From an uncultured Nitrospira sp. (GTDB lineage Bacteria; Nitrospirota; Nitrospiria; Nitrospirales; Nitrospiraceae), in the NCBI GenBank assembly GCA_902500995.1, contig CABVSR010000013.1, positions 49,662-113,661 on the forward strand: a stretch of 64,000 bases of DNA. The letters run 5' to 3'. Below are positions 16,235 through 25,258 of the stretch, piece after piece; within the stretch, counting starts at the first letter, position 1, and each line of letters starts with the position of its first letter. The position numbers and the translations under genes were made by a program. The notes under the pieces were generated by a model, which made no database searches, had not been told where the DNA came from, and was given only the letters and a program-made list of their open reading frames with translations.

Positions 16235-17167
16235 ATGTTACAATCCTGCCCCATGCGACGTACCATTCAACCGATCCTCGCCCTGGCTAGGCAATTACCA
16301 CATGCATGGAAAGCCTGGTTGATCATGCTTCCGTGCCTGCTCCTAGTCGCATGCAGCGCCGTCTCCCCGCTTACGACTGTCGGTGAAGGGCCGTTAGGGT
16401 CCGTGGCGCTCGAACGTCTGGCGAGCCGGGGCACGACCGCGAAATACGGCAGTCCTCAGAGCGCGTTTCAGGCATCCCATCCGGCAACCCTCGCGGCACC
16501 GGTCGTCTCACGCCTGCTCTCCGGACTATCCGTTTCAGGCCTCGACCGTCCGGGAACCGCCTTGAGACAAGAGCCGTATCCGCTGTTTTCGCAGGAAGAA
16601 ACGGAGTTTTTTACCCCGCTGATCGCCCGTGCCCTGTCGCAGGCCGAACCGGACCAACGAGTGCGGTTCATGCTTCAAGACGATGGCCTCATTACCCAGG
16701 GTACGCTGTATCTCCATAGAACCATCGTCCGGGTCAGTCTCTCCCACTATCGTGCCTCGCGGGGTCAAGGCGACAGCAGACCAGCAACACTCACCTTGTC
16801 TTTTACGCCTTCGGAAGCCCTCGTGCGGGATGATGTGCCGCAGTCTTGGATGAATATTGAACCGGAGCAGCCCCGCGTCGCAGTTGCGCTCGAGGCCCTG
16901 AATCAGCTCCCGGCAGTGATGGCGGCCCCGTCCGTCAACAAGTCAGTCGCCGACACGACAGTTGCCCCGGCCGCACCGGCATCCGACCAGACGAGATTGC
17001 AGCAGGAACTGCAGGCCACGAAGGATGTCGTCGTCAAGCAGGCGCAGGAACTACAATCCCTGAAATCGGAACTGGAATCGCTGCGACGTCAACTCGCGGA
17101 GAAGGAATCCGCCGCCCCCAAGGCGAAACCGAAGACGTCCCCGCGCAAAACCTCTCCCGCGCCGTAA
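16235..17167 (+). CDS. Lipoprotein with C-terminal coiled coil
   Basis: A 310-residue protein with a lipoprotein signal (hydrophobic LIMLPCLLLVAC, modified Cys near residue 41), so membrane-anchored in the cell envelope. The middle (about 95-205) looks like a small folded domain with alternating strands; about 250-292 is a heptad-rich coiled coil (LQQELQATKDVVVKQAQELQ), followed by a Lys/Pro tail. No family recognised. The ATG at 16235 has GGAGG seven bases upstream; the ATG at 16253 is an alternative. It is one of the few plus-strand genes, divergent from nadE. Confidence 0.65.
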   Translation: MLQSCPMRRTIQPILALARQLPHAWKAWLIMLPCLLLVACSAVSPLTTVGEGPLGSVALERLASRGTTAKYGSPQSAFQASHPATLAAPVVSRLLSGLSVSGLDRPGTALRQEPYPLFSQEETEFFTPLIARALSQAEPDQRVRFMLQDDGLITQGTLYLHRTIVRVSLSHYRASRGQGDSRPATLTLSFTPSEALVRDDVPQSWMNIEPEQPRVAVALEALNQLPAVMAAPSVNKSVADTTVAPAAPASDQTRLQQELQATKDVVVKQAQELQSLKSELESLRRQLAEKESAAPKAKPKTSPRKTSPAP

Positions 17168-17226
17168 CGATACGGCAGCTCCTCGGACTCGCGAGCGACG
17201 AGCCCGGTCACCTCAAGACTGAAACG

Positions 17227-17604
17227 CTACGGAGCAGGCCAGGCCAGAACTTCCCTCGCATCGTAGAGATCATCCGCACCCGTGGGCTTCTGCCCCTTAT
17301 ACATCGTCACCGTCATCGACGTGCGACGCGACAGCGCCAGCACATCGGCCCGCTGCGCCAGATGAAAGAAATCGTATCCCTCACGCAAGGTGAGCTCAGC
17401 ACATCGCCGCCGCAAATACGCATCGAGCTGCGCCTGCGAAGTAAAAGCACTGACGCGATACTCGATGCGGTACACATGCTCTTTGAGCTGTTCGACTTGA
17501 TCCCGCTCAGCCCCGATTAACGGCGTGTATGGCCCTGTGGCGCACCCAGCCAATGCGATGACACAGGCCATGAACAGTGCACGAGACACGGCCATCACTG
17601 GCAT
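17227..17604 (-). CDS. Small lipoprotein, CC0125/CC1285-like
   Basis: A 125-residue protein with a lipobox (VIALAGC, Cys near residue 21) and a compact domain containing YRVSAFTSQAQLDAYLRRRCAELTLREGYDFFHL, similar to what I recall of the CC0125/CC1285 lipoprotein family, whose function is unknown. A second in-frame ATG lies three codons in. It follows the ANTAR gene by 74 nt on the same strand and may be co-transcribed with aroB and that gene. Confidence 0.65.
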   Translation of the reverse strand: MPVMAVSRALFMACVIALAGCATGPYTPLIGAERDQVEQLKEHVYRIEYRVSAFTSQAQLDAYLRRRCAELTLREGYDFFHLAQRADVLALSRRTSMTVTMYKGQKPTGADDLYDAREVLAWPAP

Positions 17605-17678
17605 TCTCTCCGATGGAAACGAAACCGGTATTGTAGAACGGCGGGCAACATCGTCGCCAGGAACGTCGACCTGACCTA

Positions 17679-18938
17679 TCAGCCCCGGTTTTTGTCGGCC
17701 CGATCTTCGATTTCACCCGCCAGCAAAATCGCTTCGGCAATCTCGCGCATCGACTTGCGGAGATCCATGCTCCGCCGCTGAATCAGCTTGAAGGCCTCTT
17801 CTTCCGACAGGCGCTTGGACCGCATCAGATACCCCTTGGCCCGATCCAGCAATTTGCGGACTTGCAACGCTTCCTGCATCTCGAACGACTTCTCCAGCAA
17901 CGTGGTGTGCTCGATGGAAATTGCCGCTTGATTGGCAATGGCCTGCATGAGTTTCACGTCCTCCGACGTGAAGGTGTGCGGTTTGGAGGTATAGGTATTG
18001 ATCACCCCGATCGCCTTCTCCCGCACCAGCATCGGGACGCAGAGCAGCGAACATAGGCCCTCCTTTGCCGCCATGTCCGGGTACATGTAGGAGCCTTCTT
18101 TTGTGACATCCGGGACGATGATCGGCCGGCGATCCTGCACCGCACGCCCGCTGATACTTTGGCCGATCTTGACATGGGGCTTGCGCCGGTACTGCTCGCT
18201 CAAACTTTGGGTGGCGGCAATGCGCAGTTCACCGGTCGCCTGATCCAGGAGGATAATGGAACAAATCTTTGATCCCATCATTTGCGCCGTCATCGTCACA
18301 ATCAGCTGCAACACATCTTCCATTAGACGATTCGACGACACCGTTTCCGATACTTGAGACAGGGTATCGAGCTGTAACGCCTTGCGGGTCATTTGATCGT
18401 AGAGCCGTGCGTTTTCGATGGCGCCGCCGACTTGCGTTGCGATGGTCGACAGCAACGCCAATTCATCGGGGCGGTATCGGCGCGGCCGTTTGTGCTGCAC
18501 GTTAATGACGCCCACAACCTCCTGCTTGGTGGTGATGGGCACGGAAACAAAAGCCTGGTAACGGTCTTCCGGGAGATTATGAAAAAACTTAAAGCGCGAA
18601 TCATCGCTTGCGCTGTTTGGAATCACCACGCGAGTCCTCTCGCGCGCCACCCAGCCAGTGATGCCTTCTCCCAACCCGATTGTGATACGCCCGATGAGCT
18701 TGGGATGGGGATTCTTCGACGCGCGCAGAATCAACTCGTCCCGGTTATCGGACAGTAAATACAGCAGACAGGCATCGGCTTTCGTCGCTTCGACCACCAC
18801 ATCGACGATGTGCCGGAGGACGGACTCCAGATCAAGCGTGCTGCTGATCGATTCACTGATTCGGTGCAACACGTCGACTTCGCGTGTTTTTTCACGCAAC
18901 GCCTGTTCCAGCTGAGGCACGGTTCGCTTCGAGGCCAT
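17679..18938 (-). CDS. GAF-GAF-ANTAR transcription antiterminator
   Basis: A 419-residue cytoplasmic protein. Two GAF sensor domains (about 25-180, ending GVINVQHKRPRRYRPDELALL, and about 200-345, ending GVINTYTSKPHTF) are followed by a C-terminal ANTAR RNA-binding domain (about 355-405; RKLLDRAKGYLM, LSEEEAFKLIQ, REIAEAIL). ANTAR proteins bind paired hexaloop hairpins and prevent terminator folding. There is no receiver or NIT domain, so the signal is probably a small molecule bound by a GAF domain; its identity is not visible. The ATG at 18938 has TAGGAG upstream and is 7 nt after the aroB stop, so the two are one operon. The target-like leaders at 6882-7049, 14059-14101 and 16078-16137 are its obvious candidates. 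Confidence 0.9.
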   Translation of the reverse strand: MASKRTVPQLEQALREKTREVDVLHRISESISSTLDLESVLRHIVDVVVEATKADACLLYLLSDNRDELILRASKNPHPKLIGRITIGLGEGITGWVARERTRVVIPNSASDDSRFKFFHNLPEDRYQAFVSVPITTKQEVVGVINVQHKRPRRYRPDELALLSTIATQVGGAIENARLYDQMTRKALQLDTLSQVSETVSSNRLMEDVLQLIVTMTAQMMGSKICSIILLDQATGELRIAATQSLSEQYRRKPHVKIGQSISGRAVQDRRPIIVPDVTKEGSYMYPDMAAKEGLCSLLCVPMLVREKAIGVINTYTSKPHTFTSEDVKLMQAIANQAAISIEHTTLLEKSFEMQEALQVRKLLDRAKGYLMRSKRLSEEEAFKLIQRRSMDLRKSMREIAEAILLAGEIEDRADKNRG

Positions 18939-18945
18939 CGATCTC

Positions 18946-20097
18946 CTACCGCGGCTGCTTTCTGATTGAGCTTCGTTGCCGGGAACCTGTGGTACCCGTA
19001 CGGATCGTGGCATACCAGGCGCGAGTTTCCTCCTTCGCCAACGGAACTATTCGCACCGACCCGATTCGTTCCGGGACCACACAGTACACGGTCCCGGCGG
19101 ACACTTTTTTGTCCTGCTGCATCGCGTCCCACAATGCACGGAACGGCACATTCGGCATCCGGACCGGCAACCCGGCCGCCGCAATGAGTGTGCGCAAACG
19201 GGTGACGACCGCCTGATCGCAAAACCCGAGGTGCCGTGCCAGATCTGCTTCATACACCATTCCGATGGCGACCGCCTCGCCATGAATCAGCCCCCGGTAC
19301 CCTCCGAGGGATTCCAATGCATGGCCGATCGTATGCCCGAAATTCAGGATGCGACGACGGTCGGCTTCGCGCTCGTCCTCCGACACGACCCGTGCCTTGA
19401 TTTCGCAGGATCGTTTGACGATTTGTGTGACCGGGGCATCGCTCAGCGTCAAAATCGGCGGCATATGCTGTTCCAAATACTCAAAAAACACCTCATCCTC
19501 GATGACTCCGTACTTGATCACTTCCGCCAGCCCGGCGATCCATTCCCGCTCGGGTAACGTGCGCAAAGTAGCCGGATCGATCAAGACGCCTCTCGGTTGG
19601 TTGAATGCGCCGATCAGATTCTTTCCTTTGGGATGATCCACTCCGGTTTTTCCGCCGACGCTGGAATCCACCTGCGCCACCAGACTGGTCGGGACCTGCA
19701 CGAACGGAATCCCGCGTTGATATATCGCCGCGGCGAAGCCGGTAATATCGCCGATCACCCCTCCCCCGAGGGCGAGCAACGTGGAACTGCGTTCAAAACG
19801 GGCCTCCACCAGGGCGTCCATGACCGTTCCGATCGAGCGCAAGGTCTTGGTTCGTTCACCCGGCGGTAACACGATCGGAACGACTCCGTAGCCTGCGGCC
19901 TTCAGGGCGCGGGCCACCGGCTTCAGATAATGCGCGGCAAGGTTACGGTCGGTCACCACTCCCACCTTGCCGGAACACCGGAGTCGCGTTAGTTCGATGC
20001 CGACGTCCTGCAGCAGTCCACGCTTGATGTGAATGTCATAACTGCGGGCCCCCAATTCGAGATGGATGATTTCCCGTGAACGGTCAGCTGTTGCCAT
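18946..20097 (-). CDS. aroB: 3-Dehydroquinate synthase
   Basis: A 383-residue cytoplasmic enzyme of the shikimate pathway that cyclises DAHP to 3-dehydroquinate using NAD+ and a divalent metal. Seen are the NAD-binding GGGVIGDITGFAA, the substrate block PTSLVAQVDSSVGGKTGVDHPKGKN split by the usual residues, the metal ligand Glu in GLAEVIKYG and the His pair of FGHTIGHALES. The last 20 residues extend beyond the usual end and are basic. No clear Shine-Dalgarno precedes the ATG; a small upstream frame stops 6 nt before it. The first gene after the promoter at 20332-20361, followed at once by the ANTAR gene. Confidence 0.95.
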   Translation of the reverse strand: MATADRSREIIHLELGARSYDIHIKRGLLQDVGIELTRLRCSGKVGVVTDRNLAAHYLKPVARALKAAGYGVVPIVLPPGERTKTLRSIGTVMDALVEARFERSSTLLALGGGVIGDITGFAAAIYQRGIPFVQVPTSLVAQVDSSVGGKTGVDHPKGKNLIGAFNQPRGVLIDPATLRTLPEREWIAGLAEVIKYGVIEDEVFFEYLEQHMPPILTLSDAPVTQIVKRSCEIKARVVSEDEREADRRRILNFGHTIGHALESLGGYRGLIHGEAVAIGMVYEADLARHLGFCDQAVVTRLRTLIAAAGLPVRMPNVPFRALWDAMQQDKKVSAGTVYCVVPERIGSVRIVPLAKEETRAWYATIRTGTTGSRQRSSIRKQPR

Positions 20098-20291
20098 GAA
20101 ATGTTATCCCAAAACCTCGATAGCGCGATGTATTCGCGATCGCGCGGCGCGGACGTTCCACGTGGCCGCGCAGCCCGTCGAGTCACCCGTGGCATGGTCG
20201 AGAACCGGATTGAGCGCGGTACGATCGCTGAGGGGAAGAAACCAGGAAGAAGCGCCGTCTACAAGGGGGAGGGCACAGATTCTACGGGATT

Positions 20292-20330
20292 CGCCCCCAT
20301 TGAGATAGCGTGCCATCATCAATGGGGGCG
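20292..20330 (-). other. Leader hairpin of the aroB-ANTAR transcript
   Basis: A perfect 12-bp stem, CGCCCCCATTGA with TCAATGGGGGCG, around a 15-nt loop, located at or just after the predicted transcription start. No U-tract follows. It would give the message a structured 5' end. Confidence 0.55.
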
Positions 20331-20331
20331 A

Positions 20332-20361
20332 TTATTAGCGTGTCGAACCGGGACCTGTCAA
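20332..20361 (-). promoter_or_regulatory. Sigma-70 promoter for aroB and the ANTAR gene
   Basis: TTGACA (20356-20361, overlapping the pilQ stop), 18-bp spacer, TAATAA (20332-20337). It allows expression of the antiterminator independently of the pilus operon, with a 5' leader of roughly 230 nt before aroB. Confidence 0.65.
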
Positions 20362-22319
20362 GTTGCAGACCGCACGATCGTCGGAGTCAGGAAGATCAAC
20401 AATTCCTGCTTCGAGACGTTTTCGGTCTTGTTCTTAAACAACCAGCCCAGCACCGGGACGCGGGACAGATAGGGAATACCTGCGACGTTGTTTGACTGCG
20501 TATCGACGAACACGCCGCCGATGACCATCGTCTCCCCGTCGCGCACCAGAACTTGAGTCGTCGCTTCACGCCGATCGATGCTCGGACCGGCGGGATTGCT
20601 TCGCGCACCGACCGCGTTTCTCGTCGCCCGCACTTTCATCAGAATCTGTTTCCCGATTTCTTTCGGATCACGGGAGGTGATTTGCGGAGTGACGTTCAAC
20701 TCAAGGTTGGCATCGACAAAGGTGGTCTGAGTGCCCTGCAAGGAAGTCGTCTGGAACGGGATGGATTCACCTTGCGCGATCTTCGCATCCCGCTTGTCCA
20801 GCGTCGTGATCTTTGGCGCGGCGATGACCTTGGTCAATCCCAGCAGTTCACCGGCCGACAAACGCACATCCAGCATCGCACCGTCGGTTTTCCCGATTGA
20901 GAAGCCGGCGCCCGGCACGGACGGTAATCCAGGGTTGGCCGGCAGGTTGATGAGGAAGTCCGACACCTGGGCCCCGAAAGCCCCGGTGGTGCCGGTCTTA
21001 AACGCAGACATCCCGCTCGATGAACCCAACTGGTTCACGTTTTGAATGCCCCACTGCACACCCAGCGACCGCGTATAGGTCGTATCGGCCTGAACGATGC
21101 GCGCCTCGATCTGCACTTGCGGCACCTCGAGATCCACCCCGTCCAGCAACTGCCGGAGGACTTCCAATTTGGATTCCGTATCGCTGATGATCAACGCATT
21201 GCTCGCGGGACTGACCGTCATCGTTCCCCGCGGGCTCAGATTCTGCCGTAAGGAGGTTTGCACTTCCGTCGCGTTCAGATTACGGATATAGAACACCCGC
21301 GTGACGATCGGCTCGGCCTTGGCTCTGGAATCTTTGGCGCGCGCCTCCTCGTCCTGCTGCTTGGCGATATTCTGGAGGGTATCGACCCACACGATATTGC
21401 CTTGGCGGATCATGCCGAGCGCATTCATCTTCAACAGCATGTCGAGGGCCTGATCCCAAGGCACGTTGGCCAACTTCATGGTCACTTTGTTTTTGACGCC
21501 TTCGCCGACGACGATATTGAAGCCGCTCACTTCGGCGATCAAGCGCAGGACATTGCTGATGTCTGCCTGCTGAAAATCGAGAGAGATACGCCGCCCCACA
21601 AAACGCGATGCGCCGGTCACGACTTCGTTGGTCTCGGGCTTCCGATCTTCCTTCTGAAAGGATTCGGCCGTCAGTTCAATCGGCTGAACACGGAACAGCG
21701 CAGAGCTGGCCTTGTGAGAGACCACCTTCGATCGAGGCGCTACAGCCTGTTCGGCCGCCGGCGCCGCGTCGCTATCCGCCACCTTCGCGTCATTGGCAGG
21801 CGCAATACGCTTTGGTTCAAGCGTGAGGACCAGACGCCCGTCGATGGATGTGACACTGTGCTCCGCGGGCTGGGTAAGATCGAGCACTAATCGCACCTTG
21901 TCAGGGTGGTATCCGAATCGCACTTTCGACAGCAGCGCATGACCGACGGCCAACTGCGCCGGCCGCCCCTGCGAGTGGATGTGCGGCATATCGAGCACCA
22001 TCCGGCGATCTCCGATCATTTTCACCGTATGGTCGAACAGGCCGTTGCCGGTCAAGATCAGCGCCACCTGCCCGCCTTCAGCCTTGGCTTCGACGCCCGT
22101 CAGCAACGTCGCGACGGGAGCAGCGCCGTCCGGGGAGGCATCCTTCGCTGATGCACGATCAGCAGGATCTGCGGCACCTTGATCAGCGGCCTGCATGAAT
22201 GCGGCCAATCCGGTCGTTTCCTCCGGCAGAGCGGCTTGCCCATACCCGGCAAGCCCCAACAGCCCGGCGATCACAGTGACACTCAGCAGCGGATGTACCC
22301 CAACCTGTGTTTGTTTCAT
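20358..22319 (-). CDS. pilQ: Type IV pilus secretin PilQ
   Basis: A 653-residue outer-membrane secretin through which the pilus leaves the cell. Signal peptide to about residue 29; an AMIN-type domain (about 75-165, LILTGNGLFDHTVKMI); a linker; an STN/N0 domain (FVGRRISLDFQQADISNVLRLIAE split over about 243-310); an N1 domain (VFYIRNLNATEV); and the C-terminal secretin barrel with VPVLGWLFKNKTENVSKQEL near the end. Its ATG overlaps the pilP stop by four bases. It closes the pilMNOPQ operon. Confidence 0.95.
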   Translation of the reverse strand: MKQTQVGVHPLLSVTVIAGLLGLAGYGQAALPEETTGLAAFMQAADQGAADPADRASAKDASPDGAAPVATLLTGVEAKAEGGQVALILTGNGLFDHTVKMIGDRRMVLDMPHIHSQGRPAQLAVGHALLSKVRFGYHPDKVRLVLDLTQPAEHSVTSIDGRLVLTLEPKRIAPANDAKVADSDAAPAAEQAVAPRSKVVSHKASSALFRVQPIELTAESFQKEDRKPETNEVVTGASRFVGRRISLDFQQADISNVLRLIAEVSGFNIVVGEGVKNKVTMKLANVPWDQALDMLLKMNALGMIRQGNIVWVDTLQNIAKQQDEEARAKDSRAKAEPIVTRVFYIRNLNATEVQTSLRQNLSPRGTMTVSPASNALIISDTESKLEVLRQLLDGVDLEVPQVQIEARIVQADTTYTRSLGVQWGIQNVNQLGSSSGMSAFKTGTTGAFGAQVSDFLINLPANPGLPSVPGAGFSIGKTDGAMLDVRLSAGELLGLTKVIAAPKITTLDKRDAKIAQGESIPFQTTSLQGTQTTFVDANLELNVTPQITSRDPKEIGKQILMKVRATRNAVGARSNPAGPSIDRREATTQVLVRDGETMVIGGVFVDTQSNNVAGIPYLSRVPVLGWLFKNKTENVSKQELLIFLTPTIVRSAT

Positions 22320-22975
22320 TCTGTGCCCTCTTTCGGGTGCAGGAGCTTGACGTACTCACGCTCCTGTTTATTCCCGTACACGTCCGTGAACCGCTCTTGA
22401 ACGATGATGCCTCGTTCGGTGATTGAACTGACCACACCATTGTTGGGCCCGATTCGTGTTCCGCGGCGGATGCTGTACCCCTTGCCATCCGGCGTTTGAA
22501 CCATGGCCGTGTATCCGTAATTGCCCCAGAGCACACCGATCAAACTCACTTCCGTGAGGCCGACACGCTGCAGCGGGGGAAGACTGGCGTCCTGCTCCAC
22601 CTGCTGACCGAGCTGGACCATCGGCAGGAAGGGATCTCGGCGCCCGGATGGGTCGTAGGAGGCGCCGGAAAACTCCATCGACAGTGAATCGGCCGGCTGC
22701 GAGATCGCGCCTTCGACGCGAGGAGCCGGCGATTCAATGGCAGGAACCGGCTTCTGCCCTTCGGGCAACGGCATGACCTTGAGTGAATCCGCCGGCCGCA
22801 TGGAGGCCATCTGGCGCAGATGCGGCAAGGATTTCGACTCCGCCGGCAGGGAGAGTCCCCCCACCACCAGAGCTACCGCTCCGATGCTCATCGGCCGTAT
22901 CCACGTATCCCAGCAGACTCGTGTCTTCACGGTACGTCCTCTTACATTGGGCATGAGCTGGACTCCATTCCTCAC
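22316..22975 (-). CDS. pilP: Type IV pilus assembly protein PilP
   Basis: A 219-residue periplasmic protein linking the PilMNO inner-membrane platform to PilQ. The C-terminal half has the PilP domain (YDPSGRRDPFLPM, then VSLIGVLWGNYGYTAMVQ and GYSIRRGTRIG). The N-terminus has a hydrophobic segment (residues 28-43) but no lipobox Cys, whereas many PilP proteins are lipoproteins; here it may be a signal anchor or cleaved peptide. Internal Met8 is an alternative start. Overlaps pilO and pilQ by four bases each. Confidence 0.88.
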   Translation of the reverse strand: MRNGVQLMPNVRGRTVKTRVCWDTWIRPMSIGAVALVVGGLSLPAESKSLPHLRQMASMRPADSLKVMPLPEGQKPVPAIESPAPRVEGAISQPADSLSMEFSGASYDPSGRRDPFLPMVQLGQQVEQDASLPPLQRVGLTEVSLIGVLWGNYGYTAMVQTPDGKGYSIRRGTRIGPNNGVVSSITERGIIVQERFTDVYGNKQEREYVKLLHPKEGTE

Positions 22976-23595
22976 TTCGGCTTCGCCGCAGGCGCCGGCG
23001 CAGCAGCTTTCTTTTCCTGCGGAGCGGCGTAGGCCACCAGATCGAAGACTGTCTGCGTCACCACGCGGCCTTGATCAACCCGGGCGGCGCCGATTCGGAC
23101 ATCCTGCACGGTCACGATACGGGACAACTTGCTGATGCGATCGAAGAAGATGGCGGCAGTATGGTATCCGCCGGCCACTTCCACATTGATGGGCATTCGA
23201 ATGAACAACTTCGACGGATCTTCGGCTTGCGTGCCCGGCTTCCACAGTTTCACATCCAGGCCCAACCGGAGGCCCAGATCGGAAACTTGCTTCAGCAACA
23301 TGACGGCCTCTTCTTCGGGCGGGAGGCGCTCTTTCTTTGCCGCTAATTCGATCTCCAACTGTTTATTGGCCGCCACGAGCTCATCCAGATGTTTGACTTT
23401 CAGCGTAAGATTCTGAATCTCGGTATCCAACTGAGCCACCTGCCCTTGCACAGCCTCAAGCTCGACGGTCTTGGGATCGACCACGTAGAAGTAGAATCCG
23501 ACTAAAATTCCCGCCACCAGTAATCCAAGCAGCGCGACTTTTTGGCCTGTCGGAATGCTGCGGAGGCTGTCTAAGCTGATTGCATTCAGACTCAT
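22972..23595 (-). CDS. pilO: Type IV pilus assembly protein PilO
   Basis: A 207-residue inner-membrane protein: one N-terminal span (VALLGLLVAGILVGFYFYV), a coiled-coil stretch (about 40-90) and a ferredoxin-like periplasmic domain with the conserved FFDRISKLSRIVTV segment. It pairs with PilN to form the alignment complex. The tail is Ala/Lys-rich. Position between pilN (one-base gap) and pilP (four-base overlap) supports the call. Confidence 0.92.
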   Translation of the reverse strand: MSLNAISLDSLRSIPTGQKVALLGLLVAGILVGFYFYVVDPKTVELEAVQGQVAQLDTEIQNLTLKVKHLDELVAANKQLEIELAAKKERLPPEEEAVMLLKQVSDLGLRLGLDVKLWKPGTQAEDPSKLFIRMPINVEVAGGYHTAAIFFDRISKLSRIVTVQDVRIGAARVDQGRVVTQTVFDLVAYAAPQEKKAAAPAPAAKPK

Positions 23596-23596
23596 G

Positions 23597-24151
23597 TTAG
23601 CCTTTCATCGACAGGTCAAGTCGGAATTGATAGGTGTTCATCTTGTTGTCCAGGCCAGCCCGGCTTTCCATCAACTTGATGGCGCCGAACTGATCCGTGC
23701 GCCGGAGATTGTTCACAAATTCCACGACGTCATCGTTGGTCAAGGCTCGCCCTTCCAGCTCGACACTGTTGCCTTTCAGATTCATCCGCACCAACCAGAC
23801 CTTCAGGGGATTCAGGCTCTGGCTGACATGGTCCAAGACTTTGACCGGGCCCGTCCGGCTTTTCTCCAACTGATCGATGATGCGATTTTTGGCTTCGAGC
23901 TGCTTTTTCCGTTCTTCGAAGTCCTGGACCGCTTTCACCTGCTCTTTCAACTGCGCCACTTGCTTGTCCTTGAGCTGCTTCTCGGCCTGCTTGGCCTGAA
24001 TGTCCTCGTCGAGCGAGGCGGCATAGAACCAGCATCCGGTCAAGGTGATCAGCAGCACTCCGACACCGATTAAGGCCTCGGCGCGCACATCCCACTGCGG
24101 TTTGGCTTTCCTGGACCGCGGTCCAGTTGCGAGCAAGTTGATTCTAATCAT
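23597..24151 (-). CDS. pilN: Type IV pilus assembly protein PilN
   Basis: A 184-residue inner-membrane protein. It begins MIRINLLA, the conserved cytoplasmic segment that docks into PilM, followed by one membrane span (about 28-48), a coiled coil (about 50-85) and a periplasmic ferredoxin-like domain. Its start overlaps the pilM stop by four bases. Partner of PilO in the inner-membrane platform. Confidence 0.92.
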   Translation of the reverse strand: MIRINLLATGPRSRKAKPQWDVRAEALIGVGVLLITLTGCWFYAASLDEDIQAKQAEKQLKDKQVAQLKEQVKAVQDFEERKKQLEAKNRIIDQLEKSRTGPVKVLDHVSQSLNPLKVWLVRMNLKGNSVELEGRALTNDDVVEFVNNLRRTDQFGAIKLMESRAGLDNKMNTYQFRLDLSMKG

Positions 24152-25245
24152 CGGTCCCCCACGGTCCGCAGTGCGAGGCCAACCCCCACTGCCGCCAGCG
24201 ACCCCATCTCCGCCAATTGCTCAGGATCGACGTTGCACTGCGAGGTGTCGATCTCATTAAAAGGACTCGCAATTTCCACCTCGACATGCATTCGATCGCG
24301 AAGCTGTTGAGCCAACCCCTTCACTTTGGCCCCCCCGCCGAAGAGCAGCACGCGAGCGATTTCACTCTCTGAAGACGTGGTTCTGAAGTAATCGATCGTG
24401 CGCGCAATCTCCGATGCGACTTCGGCATTGACGCTTTCCATCACGGCCGCAAGTGTATGATCGTCATCTCCCTCGTTTTTCTTGAGCTGCTCCGCTTCCT
24501 CGTACGACACCCCCATTTCCCGCTGTACCGCCTCCGAATAGCGGTTGCCCCCCAGCGGGATGTCGCGAGTGAACAACGAGACTCCACCGCCGACGATATT
24601 CACATTCATGACGCTGGCGCCGATGTTGACCAGAATGGTGGTGTCATCCTGGGTGGAGGGAGACGTCACGCCATACATGTTTTCCACGGCAAACGCATCC
24701 ACATCCATCACGACGGGGACCAGGCCGGCGGCCTTGACCAATTCGGTCAACTCATTGATTTTGTCCTTCTTCGCCGCGACCAGCACGATCGACATTTCGC
24801 TCTGCTCATCCGGGTTTTCCGACGGCGGCAAGACATAGAAGTCGAGATTGACCTCGTTGATGTCGAAGGGAATGTACTGCTCCGCCGCCAGCTTCACCTG
24901 CGCATCGAGTTCCTCGTCGGGCATCGGGGGCAGAGTAATCTTCTTGACGATGACGGCATGCCCGGAAATAGACACCGCGACCTGCTTCAATTTGACGTTG
25001 TGTTCCGCCAGCAGTTCCTTGATGGCCGAGACCACCCGCCCTTCATCCATCACCGTCCCGTCGACGATGACTTCAGGCTCGAGCTCTTTCACACCGAACT
25101 TCTGCAAGGTATAGCGGCCCCTGTGCTCCTTGATCTGCACCAGCTTGATACTGCTCGACCCGATGTCCAGCCCCAACAGCTGCCGCTGGGGGGAAAACAT
25201 CGACAGGAAATCCATCTCGGTCAGGTGTTTCAGTGAAGCCAGCAT
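24148..25245 (-). CDS. pilM: Type IV pilus assembly ATPase-fold protein PilM
   Basis: A 365-residue cytoplasmic actin-fold protein. Seen are the phosphate-1 loop LLGLDIGSSSIKLVQ near residue 23, VNIGASVMNVNIV, and GGGAKVKGLAQQL near the C-terminus, the ATP-binding motifs of the FtsA/PilM family. It recruits PilN. The ATG at 25245 is used because AGAGGG lies upstream and the longer reading runs into the preceding gene. First pil gene after a 71-residue MerR-type regulator. Confidence 0.94.
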   Translation of the reverse strand: MLASLKHLTEMDFLSMFSPQRQLLGLDIGSSSIKLVQIKEHRGRYTLQKFGVKELEPEVIVDGTVMDEGRVVSAIKELLAEHNVKLKQVAVSISGHAVIVKKITLPPMPDEELDAQVKLAAEQYIPFDINEVNLDFYVLPPSENPDEQSEMSIVLVAAKKDKINELTELVKAAGLVPVVMDVDAFAVENMYGVTSPSTQDDTTILVNIGASVMNVNIVGGGVSLFTRDIPLGGNRYSEAVQREMGVSYEEAEQLKKNEGDDDHTLAAVMESVNAEVASEIARTIDYFRTTSSESEIARVLLFGGGAKVKGLAQQLRDRMHVEVEIASPFNEIDTSQCNVDPEQLAEMGSLAAVGVGLALRTVGDR

Positions 25246-25258
25246 GCTTATACCCTCT

